Made by a program: the position numbers and the translations under genes | NCBI GenBank assembly: GCA_022578965.1 | Contig: MU400518.1 | Coordinates: 1-64,000, forward strand | Reading direction: 5' to 3' | DNA length: 64,000 bases | Origin: Xylaria sp. FL1777 | Lineage: Eukaryota; Ascomycota; Sordariomycetes; Xylariales; Xylariaceae | Notes under the pieces: model-generated | What the model saw: the letters and a program-made list of their open reading frames with translations, nothing else | Databases searched by the model: none | Told to the model about the DNA's origin: nothing | Part shown: positions 26,341-39,371 of the stretch, piece after piece | How the letters are laid out: each line of letters begins with the position of its first letter | How positions within the stretch are numbered: position 1 is the stretch's first letter

Positions 26341-27995
26341 TAAACTTGTTGCTACTTAAAACAAATAAAAAGGCTTTTTATATATAAGCTTTGCTTTAAA
26401 ACTTTGCAAAACATACTTTTTTTGTTTTTTTATATAATAAACAGCTTAAATAACATGCATTGCTTTTTAACTTTTTAGAACTTATTTTCTGTTTTTTTAT
26501 ACATAAACAGCTTAAATAATATATGTTGCTTTTTAACTTTTTCTAACTTATTTTTTATTGCAGCTAAAAGCTTTTTTTTATTACAGATATAAAGCGTGTT
26601 TTTTTTTTTCTAGTTAAATTTAATATATAGAACAAAAAAAAAACCCTAAAAAAGCAACAAAAAATAATTAAATACAAGATATGCTATAGCTTAAAAGCTT
26701 TTAAGTAAAAAAAAAGTAAAAAAAAGTTTAGTTTACTGCTATAGCTAAAAGAAAGTTAGCTTTGCTTTACTATTTAAACATATAGTTAAAAAAAAAAAAA
26801 AAAACAATTAAGCTTATAAAACAGCTTATAGCGTATAAGTCTTTTAAAAAAAAAAGCTTTTAAATAAAAATAGCGTATATATATAAAAATGCGTTAAAAA
26901 ACAAGTATACATATATAGTTATAGTTTATAATTATGTTTTTTGCTAGCATTAATAAAAAAGTGCAACATAAATAAAAAGCAAAACGTACGTTTGCTATAA
27001 GCGCTATTAGTTACATATAAATCAAAAAAAAAGCTAGATTTTCTTGTTATAATTTTTAGTTAGTTAAATAATAAAACAATTCGAGGTTAGCGCTACAGTG
27101 CAGTATTAAAACTTCTTTTATGCAAAAAAAAAGCAAAAGTATAAAAGTAATAATTGTTTTGCAGATTTTCTTGCTTTAAAATCTATTGTTAAAGCATACG
27201 TACTTTGTAGTTTTAGTGCATTAAAAAAACACAAAAGACAAAATAGTAAAAGAAAAATAGCAAAAAAATATACACTAAAAAAGGAAAAAAAAAGAATAAA
27301 CAAAAATAAAATAAAATAAAAAAACAAAGCATAACTATGCTATAACTATAACAAGTTTAAAAGCAAAAAAAAAAGAAAAGCTAAAAATATTTTATTATTT
27401 ACGTATATAAGTTACTAAAAGTGCCATATGCACTAAAAATCATATGTTTACTTAAATATGCTAATAGATCTATTATTACAAGTAATACAAAAAAACAATT
27501 ACTTTTTTTTTTAAAAATAAATGTAAATTAACTTTTTATGCTTATGCTTGCTTTTGTAAAAAATTTTGCAAGCGCAAAAAAACTATAAAAAAAGTTTCTA
27601 CTGTTGCGTTTTGCATGTTATAGTTTTGTTTAAAAGCTTTTTTTATACTTTAGTTATGTTTAAAAAAACATTTTGTAGCAATATTTTACGCAAAAAGTCC
27701 TTTTAATATAGTTAAATTTCTACTTTTTTTTTATTTTATATTCTTTTTATTTTATATATTTTTTTTATTTTATATATTTTTTCCATTTTATATCTTTTTT
27801 ATTTATTATTTTTTCTATTAATTTATTTATTTATTATATTTCTTATTCTTTTTTATCTTTAGGTATTTTGATCTTTTATTTCTTTTTTTTTTTATTTTCT
27901 TTTTTTTCTTTTTTTTTATTGTATTTTTTGTTTATTTTAATATAGTTTTTACAATTTTAACTTTTATATAGATCCTAAAATACAATTAAAAGTAA

Positions 27996-28349
27996 TAACA
28001 ATAAAGCTAACGTTGCAGCCCTTTTTGCTTAAAAAAAAATCTATTAAAACTTGCGCTTTTAACTTTTTCTAAGTGCTAATACTTCTTTTGCTAAAATTTT
28101 ATAACAACAATAACTATTCTTATAAAAAACTAGCTGCTTAGCAACATTTTTTTCTTTATATAAAAAAGCGAACATTTTTTCTACTAGTGCTATAATAGTT
28201 AACTTAGTATATATAAGAACTTTTTGTTTTTATTGAATCTTTTGCTTAGCTTTATAAAAAATGCTAAAAAAGCAAGTAATTAGCAAGTAGTTTATTTTTT
28301 AAGCAGTTCTATATAGCATAATGCTAATTTGTTATGCATAAAAGCCAAG
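27996..28349. other. AT-rich spacer, nothing recognised
   Basis: Lies between the end of repeat copy 1 and the nested tandem array. Stops occur in all frames, with no repeats or motifs that I can see. Confidence 0.6.
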
Positions 28350-28955
28350 TGTTTAAAACTTAAATATAGCTTAATTAGCTATAGCTTAATTAGCTATAAC
28401 AAACAACTATATAAAGTTTTGCATTAGCTTTTAAATAATAGCTTTAATTATTAGCGCTATAAATAATAAAACAGCAAAAAGGTGCAAAACTTTAATGCAG
28501 CTTAATTAGCTATAGCTTAATTAGCTATAATAAACAACTATAAAAAGTCTTACACTAGCTTCCTAAAGATAACTTTAGCTACTAAAGCTATAAATAATAA
28601 AATAGCAAAATTCCTATTTAGTAATTCTTTTAAAAAGCAACCTAAATAAAATAAAACATATTTAGCAATAAGCTTTATTTGTTTTAAAACAAAAAAGCAC
28701 TAGCTTTTAAATAGTAGTTTTAACTATTAGCGCTATAAATAATAAAACAGTAAAAAGTGTTTAAAACTTAAATATAGCTTAATTAGCTATAGCAAATAAT
28801 TATATAAAGTTTTGCACTAGCTTTTAAATAGTAGCTTTAATTACTAGTATAATAAATAATAAAACAGTAAAATCTTTACTTAGCAATTCTTTTAAAAAAC
28901 AACTTAAATAAAATAGAACATACTTAGCAATAAACTTTATTTGTTCTAAAATAAA
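28350..28955. repeat. Nested tandem repeats with palindromic TAGCTTAATTAGCTA core
   Basis: Units of about 130-170 bases carry AGCTTAATTAGCTATAGC (single or doubled), then AACTATATAAAGTTTTGC, a TAGCTTTTAAATA(A/G)TAG segment, and GCGCTATAAATAATAAAACAG. At least four units lie at about 28360, 28490, 28680 and 28760. A second shared segment, AATTCTTTTAAAAA(G/A)CAAC, appears near 28622 and 28885. The doubled core near 28366 and 28500 is itself palindromic. Confidence 0.8.
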
Positions 28956-29024
28956 TAATATATTAATTATTAAAGCTTTTTATAGTTTTGTTTTTAAAAG
29001 TAAAAATTTTTGCATTTTAAGCTA

Positions 29025-29395
29025 CTAAAAAAAAGTTAAAAAAAACTAAGCAATTTTTTTAATTTATGTTTTAAAGCTAAAATTGTAAACTATTGCTAAA
29101 AAGTTAAAAAAAACTAAAGTTTTAGTTTTAAAGCTAAAATTTTAAGCTATTGCTAAAAAGTTAACAAAACTTAAGCAATTTTTTTAGTTTTAATTTTAAA
29201 GTTAAAATTTTAGGCTATTATTAAAAAGTTGCTAAAAACTAAAGTTTTAGTTAAAAAGCAAAAATTACTATATTTTTAAGTTGTATTTTAAAAGCAAATA
29301 TTTTTACATTTTAAACTGCTGCTAAAAAGTAAAAAATACTTAAAAAATTTTTTCTGTTTTATTTTTAAAACTAAAGATTTTTACGTTTTAAACTA
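29025..29395. repeat. ~65-70 bp tandem repeat (CTAAAAAGTTAA...AAAGCTAAAATT)
   Basis: Five to six imperfect units contain CTATTGCTAAAAAGTTAA, an AAAACTAAG or AAACTAAAGTTTTAG segment and TTTTAAAGCTAAAATTTTAA. A weaker extension carrying AACTAAGCAATTTTTTTAG is visible near 29560-29600. No coding content. Confidence 0.75.
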
Positions 29396-32300
29396 CAGTA
29401 AACTTACTAAATACTTTTTGCTATTTCTATATATATTATGCTATAAAACATTAAAACTATATTACGCAAAACAAAAACTATTAGAAATAGTTTTGCGTAT
29501 TAAAAAAAAAAGCTATTTTGCTTTTATAAATTAAAAATCTTTTTTAAGCTGCTGCAAAAAACTAAACAAAAACTAAGCAATTTTTTTAGTTTTAGATTTT
29601 AAAACAAAAAATGCTTTTGCTTTTAAGTTTAGTGCAATAATAGTTTTACTTAAAAGCTAGCTTTGCAATACAAGCTATAGCAGCAAAACTAACATACTAA
29701 CTAAAGCAGTTATGCTATATTTAACTTAGTTATTTTGTTGCTATTTTAAAAAGCTAAGTTTAACATTTAATAAAAAAACATTATAAAATTCCAAAAAACT
29801 AACAATTAACATACAAATAAAAGCAATAATAATAAAACTAGTAAGCTAACAAAAGTAAAACAAAATAATTTTATATGTTTTCTAATATTTTTATGCTGCT
29901 TTATGTTAGTATTATGCTGTTTTATGCTAGTTTAAAAGTTTTTTTTGTTTATTTATAAGATTTTTTGTATTTTAAAAGCAGTAAAAAATAGCAATTAGCT
30001 TTTTTTGCAAAAAAATATATATAAAGTTCTCAAGTATAATAATTTGCTTTATATAGCAACCTTTTGCTTTGCTTTAAAATCTTTTTAATGGGGTTTTTAT
30101 ACTTATAATATATATAATATAAATAAAAATTACGTAATAAAATAAAAGCTTAATAAGGTTAAAAAAAAAAAACCTTAATAAAAAGAATTAATAAATAATA
30201 TAAAAAATATAAAGCAAAAAATTATATATTTTATTAATTATATATACTAAGCATTTTATAAATGCGTAAAAAAATAGCATAGCTAGTATAGTAATAACTA
30301 TTAATATACTAATAAAAGCAGTTATAATATATAACAAAAGCAATTATAACTAAGTAGCAATAGTAGCTAACAATTTAACAAAAAAAATTACAGCATTTTT
30401 AATGTACTAATAAAAGTAAACATAATATATAACATGCTAACAAAAGCAAAATAGCTATATTTTATATAAAAAAGCAAAAACTTTTTACTAAGTATAAATT
30501 TATAAAAAAAAGCTTACTGCTTTTAAAAGCTATACTAACTATTGTAGCACTTAAAACATTCTTTTTGTAAAGCTAGGCTTAATACCTTTATTACAACAAG
30601 CAATGTATTTTTGCATTTTTTTTAGCTGCTAAAAAAAAGCAAAACACTATAGCTAGCAATATAAACAATACGCAAGCTAACGCTTTTTCTGCTAAGGCTT
30701 TGTTTTTTTAGGCTTTTAGGCCTACTTTTTTTGTTCGGAAAAACAAAGGCCCAAACATGCACTAAACAAACGTTAAAAAAAACAACATTATTAACCTTAA
30801 GCTTTTTGTTTTTAAGCAAACCTAAAAAACAGCAAAATATTACATAAAAGTAAATACTAGCTTAGCAAAACTATACGCTAAATGCGCTTATATAAACTAC
30901 AATTGTTTTTTTAAGTATTTATATTTTTTCTAAAAAATGTACTAATAAACTTTTATAAAACTAAACATAACAAAATAATTAAAATAAAAAAGTATTATAT
31001 TTAAAGTAAATATAAAAAGCAGTAGCATGCTTATTATATACTATAAAAATTATAGTAAATAAAAAAGCTACATATATTTTTAGCTATATATATATGCTAT
31101 ATTGCTTTTATAACTAATAAATCTTATTGCTATAGTTTTTAATGCAACATAAATAAAATTAAACTTTATATAGAAAATTTAATACTATATAAGTTATGTT
31201 TTATAAACAATAATATAGCGCAAACTTTTTAAATAAAAAACAAACAACATTACAAAAGATTTAAAAAAAAAAGTAATGCTATATAAAGAACTAACAGTTA
31301 ATAATAATGCTATATAAGCTACTTAAAGCAATGCTATATAAGTTTCTAAAAAAACAAATATTATTAAAGTAATAATAATTTAGATTATTTTAGGTTATTT
31401 TTTTAGCATACTAAGTTCTTTTTAAAAATAATATTATTTTATATTAGTTTTTATATACTAAAAAATAAGCCAAAGTATAATTATTATATAGTTTTAAATA
31501 TTTTATTTTTAATAGCTTTTATTAGTTTTGCTTTAGTTTTAAGTTTTATTATAGCTACTTATAATTATTAAAATTATAACTACTGTTTATTTTTAGCTTT
31601 ATATTATTTATAATGTTTATTTTGTTTTTTTTTTTGCTAGTTTTACTACTATTAGTTAGTTTTTCTGCTAGCTTATGCTATATAGCTAGCTTTATGTTTA
31701 GCTTTTTATATAATGCTATATATTTTATAAAGATTTTTTTTGCTAACGTGCTTATTTAGTATAGCAACTTAAATGCTAGTACTAAGCTATTAGCTTTTAA
31801 GTTTTTTAGTTTAAGCTATGCTAGTAAGTTAACAAAAAAAAATAGCAGTTTTGCAGCATTAAAAAATATGCTAAAGCAAAATGCACGCAATTAAAAAAAT
31901 ACAGTAAATTGCTTAATAAATATATAAAAAAGCTATTTAAAAAACATATACAAAAAACCTTTGCTGCAATAGTTAAATAAATATTAAAGCATAGCGTTAA
32001 AGCTAAAGTAAAAAGCATTATATTTTTATTGCATAAATATTATAGCATATTAGTATATATTACAGTATGTTTATATAGTAGCATTACAAACTTAATTAAG
32101 CAATAATAGCAAATATATTAATATAATAACTATTAAAGCTCTTTTAAATAAATAACTTATGTTATTATATAATAGCTTTTTTTTTATTATGTTATAGCGC
32201 AATAGCTTTAAGCAGCTATACTTAAAACTAAAAAAATCTAACTATATAATAATATGCTTAAACAATTAAACATAAAAAAACTTAGTTTTTTTAAAGTTTA

Positions 32301-35069
32301 GCATAACTAAAATATAAAAGCTAGCATACGCTTAACAATAATTAAACTAATTATTAAAAAACAAGCATATAATATTTTTACTAGTAAATATAGCAAGCTA
32401 AACTTTTTAAACTTTGTAATACTAAAAAGCAAAGCTTTTACTTAACTAATTAGCATAATTATTTAAAGCGCTAAGCATTAATGCTATATATACAAACTAG
32501 CTTTAACGTTTATTTATATTATAGTTACTAAAGTTATAAGTTTTTGTTTTTAGTTTTTGCTATTATATAAAAGCAAGAAATAAAAAGTTAGCGTTATTAA
32601 ATAGCATTGTTTTTTTTGCTTAAAGGCTTTTAACTTTAGTTTTGCTTAAAGCAGCAAAAACTTAAAAATAAATGCAGTAAACATTAAATAAGCTAAAAAA
32701 TTAAAAGTAGCTTTGCATATAGTTTAGCTAGCTTTTATATAAAATATTGCATTATTTTTAGTAAAAAAGCTTAAGCTTTTTAAAATATAGCTTATAAGCT
32801 TTAAAGAACTTTAAGTTATATATATAAATAATTAACTATAGTGCAAACTTAAAAGTTTTGCTATATAATAGCTATGCTTTATAATATTTAATAAAAATAG
32901 TAGCATAGTTAGTAATATTTTAAAAGTTCTTTAATAGTGTTATTTTAAACTGCTTATTTATGTTAAGTATATTTTGCGTTATATTTTGCTAAGTTATTTT
33001 TAGTTAATTTTAATGCTTAAAAAAAAATAAAAAAAGCTACTTTAAAGCATAATTTGTAAGTTAGAAAATATGCTACTTAAATATATTGTTTAACATTTAT
33101 AGTATATTATACTTTTGCACTATGTTTTTTAAGCTGAGCTTTTGTAATAGCTTTTTTAACTTGTTAGCTATATAATAATTCTAAATAATATATTATAACT
33201 ATAGTACTTAAAAAAAAATACTACTAATATAAGTTTGCTTAAAAAAAGTAAGCAATATTTAATTAGTAAGCATATATTTAGCACATTTAGTAGTAGTAAA
33301 TTGTTTTAATAATGTATTACTATTAAGTAGTGCAAATATTGCTAGCTTTTTAATAAGCTTAATAAAATAAACAGCATAAACAAGCAAAAAATCATTTAGC
33401 TAGCATATTAAAACAAAGAAAAAAAAGTTATAAATAGTAAAATTAGTTAGCAAAAACGAATAAATAGTTTGCTAAAAAAGCAGTTTACAAAAGTTTATAG
33501 CAGTTATAATATAAAACTAAAGCATATAATATTTATAGCATATATTATAGTAAAGCAGCATAAAAGCATTAAACAAAGTAAATAATATATAATATAGCTA
33601 GCTTTTATAAAACTAAAAAGCATTAAAAAAAAAAGAAAAATTAAATAGCATTACTTTTTGCATTAATAAATAAGCTTTGCTTTAGTAGTATTATTTTAGT
33701 AAGTTTAAGCTAAAAAACAACAAGTTAAATTATAGTAAATCAAAGAAATAAAATCCTTTTATAAATATTTATATATGCTGCTTATAAAAATTATATAATT
33801 TAACTTAGCATAAAGTTATTTTTTTAACTTAAAGGCTAGCTAACGTAGTTTTTACTATTTTTAGCTTTTTTATATTTTAAAACAAATATTATAAATAAAA
33901 AATTTAATAATATTTTTAAAATAAGCTATTGCTATTATATACTTTTTTAGCTAAGCATGCTAATTTATAAAGCAAAATATATAAAAGTATTATATTATTA
34001 GTTAAGTAAAAAGGTTTAATAATATAAAGCATATTTTAAAAAGCAAAGTTAACTTATATAACATTAAAGTAAAAGTGCTGCTAGTTTGCTATTAAAAAAT
34101 AGTTTATATAAAATTTCTATAAAGCACTTTTTGTTAAATAGCTTATAGTTATATTTTTAATATTATGTTTTTATAAAAAAAAATAAAGCTAATAAAATAG
34201 CTAAACAAATGCTAGTTATATAAAGTTTTAAAGTAGTTTTAAAATAGTTTTATATATTTATATAAAATAGCATATTATAATTAAGTATATTAAAAAAAGC
34301 TAAAGCTTTTTACTAAAGCTTGCTAAATGTTTGCTTTTGTTTTAGTTTAAGTAAAATTAATAAGATATTAAGCAATAATTATAAATAAACAAAAAGCATG
34401 CAAAGCAAATAACATATAGTTTTTTACGAACTGTTTTTGTATTTTAAATAGCAAATAAGTAGTTTAATGTTTAAAAATTAAGAAAAAGTAAAAAAAAACA
34501 AAATAAACAGTATTATTAAAACTATATTTAAAGGAGCTAAGCTGCAAATTTTAAGTTTTATAAAGTTTTACTAAGTTAAAAATACAATATAAATTTTAAG
34601 AAAAAATAAATTAAAAAAAAAGTAAATAACTTAAATTTAATGTTGCTAAAAAAAATGCAGCAAAAAAATAAAGCTAAATAACATAGCTATTAATATTATA
34701 TTAACAAGTAATATATATTTGTTAGTAAATATTATAATAAAAAGCCTTAATAAACAAAAAAAAAAGCGTAAACTTATTAGCATTAAAAAAAGTATGCTAA
34801 AAAAAAATCTATAGCGCTTTTAGCTTAGCACAAAATAAAAAAAGGTTAATAAGATTATTTTATTCTAAAAAATTAATATAAAGAGCTAAAAAGCTTTATA
34901 TAAAATAATTAGTTATATGTTTTAATGTATAGCTAGCTATATTTATTATTTTATTTATAGAAAGAAATTAGTATTATAAATCCAAAAATAGAAATAAAAA
35001 CTATAAAAAAAAAAAAAATAGCTTATAAAAAACTAATTATTTTAAGACTAAAAAAAACAAAAGAAAAAA
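29396..35069. other. AT-rich desert, no gene recognised
   Basis: The segment has dense stops and scattered GC dinucleotides. A small imperfect inverted repeat lies at 30696-30752 (GGCTTTGTTTTT against AAAAACAAAGGCC). Minus-strand open frames at 30622-30819 and 31821-32018 are short, without motifs, and are treated as chance. No element was assigned. Confidence 0.65.
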
Positions 35070-35151
35070 GGCCTTTAAAAAACGAAATATTTTAAAACCT
35101 AGAGTTTTTTTAAAAACTTTAGGTCTTAAGATATTTTGTTTCCTAAAGGCC
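35070..35151. repeat. Long hairpin with ~40-base arms and a 2-base loop
   Basis: The left arm starts GGCCTTTAAAAAACGAAATA and the right arm ends ...TTTCCTAAAGGCC. Reverse-complementing the right arm gives GGCCTTTAGGAAACAAAATA, matching the left with a few transition-type differences over about 40 bases (35070-35109 against 35112-35151). Such a tight palindrome resembles two joined terminal inverted repeats, or a fold-back MITE whose centre has been lost. Confidence 0.85.
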
Positions 35152-38100
35152 GTTTTAAAAGTATAAACAAGCTAACAATACAAACAAAAATAAAAAAAAA
35201 ACAAAAAAAACAAGAAATAAAGCATATTATAGTTGCATTAATAAAAATAAAAGTATAAAATTTGTTTTTGTATGTAATAATGCATATTATTAAATAAAAA
35301 GAAAAACTGCTAGCTAAGCTAATTATAATAAACTAGTAATAAAAAAAAAAAAGCAAAAGCAAAAAAACAATGCTTGCTAAAAACAAAAGCTTTACTAGTA
35401 ATAAAAACAAAAGGATTTTGCTATAATAAAGTAAAAAAAAGGTTAAACAATAAAGCAACAAGCTTATTTAAAATATAAAGCATAAAAAACAAAAAAAAGA
35501 TTAAAAAAGAAAAAATAACTGGTTTTAAGGCGTTTAAAACGGTATTATTACTTTTGTTGCTATTAAGAAAGCTTAAGTTACTAAAACTAAAAAAACTTCA
35601 GGATTAAAAACAAGCAAAAAAAGCAAAAAAAAAAAAAGTTCTAGTTTAAGCAGTTTAAAATCTATAGTATTACTATTGTTTAAATTTAAAAAAGCAAAGC
35701 TATTTATATATAGTAGTTCTAAAAATTGCTTAAATAAAAAAGTAAAAAGTAGCAATAGCACTTAAAAATAAATAAAAAAAAGTTAAGTAGTTAAAAACAA
35801 AACGTTTGTAAAAAAAAAAAAAAAAAATAAGCAAAATTAGCTACAAATAAAATAATAGTAGTACAAAAGCAAATTAAAAATTAAAAGCAGTAAAATAAAA
35901 GCATAAAAGTATATAAGTACTAAAGTATTTTTATCGAAGAACAAGTTAAAAAAAAAAATACAAAATTAATTAAAAAGTTAAGCAGCTTTTTGTTTTAGTT
36001 TAACAATTTGTTATGCTTAAGCTTTTTTATATTTCTGCTAATTATATTTAGCAGCTAATAAAAGCATAATAATTAAGCTACAAAAAAAACAGTAAAGCAA
36101 GCAAAAATAGCAACACAACAAGTAAAAGCGCTAAAAAAAAGCAAGCAAAAATAGCAATATAACAAATAAAAGCGCTAAAAAGAAGCTAAAAAAGCACTAA
36201 ACAAGCATTAAACAAGCATTAAAAAATAAGCTTAATAATAGCGCGCAACTTAAAAAAAAACAAGCTATAACAAAAATGCAAATGCAATAAAAACAAAAAA
36301 AAAAAAAAAAAAAAAGAAAAGCAATAATAATAAGCAATAAAATTTATAAACGAATTTTCATAATATATATTAAAAGGGTTATAATGTTGCAAAAAAATTA
36401 ATACGCAAAAAATTAAGTATATTAAGCAGCAAAAAAAAGATAATTAGCTCTAAATAAAGCAATGCAGAAGTACTATTATGCTAAGCTAGCAAATTGCAGA
36501 AATAAAAACACGTAAAGCCAGCAGATAATTAAGCATAAAAGCTGTTAGTAAAAAGATCAATAGAAATTTTCACTAAGTCAAACGTATAAACACGCTACTA
36601 ACCTTAACCCAAGGAACGGAAAAATAAAGTTTTTAAATTTAATAAACGTAATAAACTAAACAATTTTATAACACAAGCAATAAAAGCTTAACAATAATAA
36701 CAATAAACATATTAAAAAATATAACCTAAACTAAACACTAATAATATGTTTATTAGCATAATTACTTATGCAAACAGCTATAATATAACTTTTAATATAA
36801 TATTTATAGCATTGCAATAATTTTTATTTATAAAGCAACTTTTATAACTTAAAATTGCTTTTAAACTATTTAATATTGTCCTAATTAATAAACGTAATGC
36901 CTAAATGCTGCACGAATTAAAAACCATATTAACGCACTTTAAAACATTTAATAAAGCTGCAGTATTATACCGTTTTAATTAAAAAAAGCAGTTAAAACAA
37001 AACAAGCTTAATAGCAAATTAATCTAAATACCAAAAAAGTAATAATAATAAAAACTTCTATAACTTTTAGCCTAGCGTTTATAATAATAACAAAGTTTCC
37101 TTTTAGCGTTTAATATAGTTAAATAATATACTAGATATTTTAACTGCAACGCAAATATATTTAAACAATATTTATTTTAAATTTTCGTAAAATGCTTGTT
37201 TATTAGCTTATATTCAAGATTGCTTTAAGCATTATAAGCACTAATATTTCTATAATAGTACTAGTAATAATAATAGCTGCTAGCACTACGCAATTATTTT
37301 TAACCTTTATATAAGTGTTATATGTTTATTACTGCATGTTTAACTAAACATAATTAAAAAACTAAAATAGTTAACTTATATATAGCGCTTTATTTACAAG
37401 GTTTAATATTAGTTTTAAAACACATTAAAAAATTGTGCTAGCGTATAAATAAATTAACTATTAATTATATTAATTTTTACTTATTACAAAATAAGCTTAT
37501 TATTTTTAGCGTTAAGTTTAAAAAACCTAGCAAAAAACTACTTAAAGCTTAAACATAAGTTAAAATATAGCAAGCAGTATAATAAAAGTTATTAAAAAAG
37601 CAATAGTATAAAATATAATCTACTAGCAATAAAAGTACTAATACTTTGCTATATATGCTTACATTGTTTATTTAAAAAGCATAATAATCTTTTATTGTTA
37701 TAACATAACATAATAAAAAAACAGTATATCTAGTTAAGCTTTTTTTCTTTAGTAATGCTTGTAAACTAATAAAATAGCAGCTTTTTTAAACGTAATAAAA
37801 CATTAGTTTAACATATATAATGCTTAGCATTTTTTAAATTATTTAAGCATTACAATATATTTTAATAATTAACAAAAGTATATTAAAAGTAGTATTAAAA
37901 AGAAATATTAAGTATAAATAGAAATTTTAATATATAAAGTTCTTAATTAAAAGTTATTATATAGTAGCAGTTTTATAACTTATTTATTGCAAAGGTAAAC
38001 TTGCAGCTTTTTATAATTTATGTATAAATTACTTTAATAGTGCAAATATACTAACATAAAAATATTTAAACGTATTACTAATTAATATTATTTAGTATTA

Positions 38101-38378
38101 TGCCTTGCTATATTTAAATGTATTAATAAAAGTATTACTATAATATACATTTATATATATTTTAATAACATTAAATAGTATGCTATAAACATTAGTAATA
38201 AACGTTAGTAATAATAAAAGCTAATATAAGCTTAAAAAATCCATTTTTAACTTTATTATTACTAAACTTAAAAGCAGCTAGCGCTTTTTACTTCTTTTTC
38301 TGCAGTTTATAACCTTTAACTAAAGCTATTTATTTAATAGCAATAATAATAACAATAATAATAACAATAACAATAATT
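35152..38378. other. AT-rich desert with weak local repeats and one less-mutated patch
   Basis: No gene is recognised; the 35573-35761 minus-strand frame is a Leu/Phe-rich chance frame. Near 36100-36180 two ~55-base units with GCAAGCAAAAATAGCAA and AAAAGCGCTAAAAA are repeated. Around 36470-36620 the base composition is noticeably less AT-rich, with intact TCA, CCA and GGA words that are rare elsewhere, suggesting a single-copy patch spared from mutation. A TAA/CAA microsatellite-like strip at 38338-38376 leads directly into the internal telomere-like array. Confidence 0.6.
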
Positions 38379-38430
38379 TAACCCTAACCTTAACCCTAAC
38401 CTTAACCTTAACCCTAACCTTAACCCTTAC
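38379..38430. repeat. Interstitial telomere-like array, same orientation as the telomere
   Basis: Seven full hexamers plus a partial one read CCCTAA, CCTTAA, CCCTAA, CCTTAA, CCTTAA, CCCTAA, CCTTAA, CCCTTA. The C-rich strand is on the plus strand, as in the terminal array, so the array is oriented as if a chromosome end once lay to its left. Every deviation is CCCTAA to CCTTAA (a C-to-T transition), whereas the terminal array has none. This fits an old telomere tract that has since been mutated or was made of variant repeats. Confidence 0.93.
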
Positions 38431-39057
38431 ATAATTTAAAAACATCTTTATAAAAAAACCAAAATTAGTAATAATTTAACATAAAGTATTTTATATAAAG
38501 TATATAATAGGATTTTACCTTTTTTTAAAGCAGTACTTTTTTAGTTTGCTGCTTATATTAATAATAATGCTACTAACATTAAAAATAAAGTTATTAGCAA
38601 AAAAAAGTTATGCTTTTATATTTATTGCTTTATTAATAATATAACATAAAACAATGCTTAAAAAAACATATAAGTTAAATATATATAAGTAATATAACAG
38701 CAAAGCCTTTTTTAAAGAAATTAAGTATAAATAAAATAAAAAAAAACAAGCAAAAAAATAAAAAAGCTTATAGCTATATAAGTTATATAAGCAAAAGATC
38801 TTATAAATAAAAGCACTTATAACAAAAAAAACAAAGGTACGTTAAAAAGGTTTATAATATACTAAGGAATTTAAAAAGCTATAATAAAAATAGTAGCTAT
38901 AGTAAAAAGAAGTAAAAAAGCATTAAGCTAGCTTACGTTAGTATAAATCTTGGAAAAAAAAAAAAGAAAAAAGAAAAAAAAAGAAATAAAAGGAAAAAAA
39001 AAAAAAAAAGGGAAAAAAAAAAAAGAAAAAAAAGGAAAAAATAATAAAAGGAAAGTA
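38431..39057. other. AT-rich segment ending in a 105-base purine tract
   Basis: No gene is seen. From 38951 to about 39056 the plus strand is almost only A and G (runs of A broken by G or GG). This tract directly abuts the start of repeat copy 2. Minus-strand open frames over the tract (38933-39165) are poly-Phe artefacts. Confidence 0.7.
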
Positions 39058-39371
39058 AGCCGTAATAAAAAAAAAAACAAAAAAAACAGCTAATGCACTT
39101 TTTATAAAGTACGTAAAAAAAGTGCTTATGCTTTTTGCAGCAATGCATTTATATATTATATGCATAAAAAAAAAAAAAAAAACACATGCATTTTTTATTT
39201 AGTATATATATAAGCTATTTATGCTTACTGCTATAGTAAGTTTATATAGTATTTATTTAAGTACTTATAAAAAAAAGTAAAAAACAATAAATATGCTTTT
39301 ATTTGCGTTTATAATAAAGCTGCCCTTTTGCTTATTATAGCAATACGTTTGCGTATTATATATATAAAAAA

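Larger units (their letters stand above)
25845..27995. repeat. Dispersed subtelomeric repeat, copy 1 (interrupted by the gypsy insertion)
   Basis: This 2.15-kb block is homologous to 39058-42152, with mainly transition differences. Shared landmarks in order: GCTAATGCACTTT with GTGCTTATGCTTTTTGCAGC; tandem units with AACAGCTAAT; a GCAAAACATACTTTTTTTG block; TTTTATTGCAGCTAAAAGC; GCTAGCATTAATAAA; a polypyrimidine strip near 27720-27920; and a TTTTTACAATTTTAACTTTTATA end. It has fewer tandem units than copy 2 and lacks the block at about 40010-40675. No coding function is visible. An open frame on the minus strand at 27118-27327 is a Phe/Leu-rich chance frame. Confidence 0.85.

Noticed and set aside
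28350..29395. CRISPR-like array.
   Set aside because: The repeats are degenerate AT-rich tandem units without constant repeats and unique spacers, in a eukaryotic genome.
36598..36612. CTAACCTTAACCC as a second interstitial telomere.
   Set aside because: Only about two hexamers long; too short to separate from chance, although it lies in a less-mutated patch.
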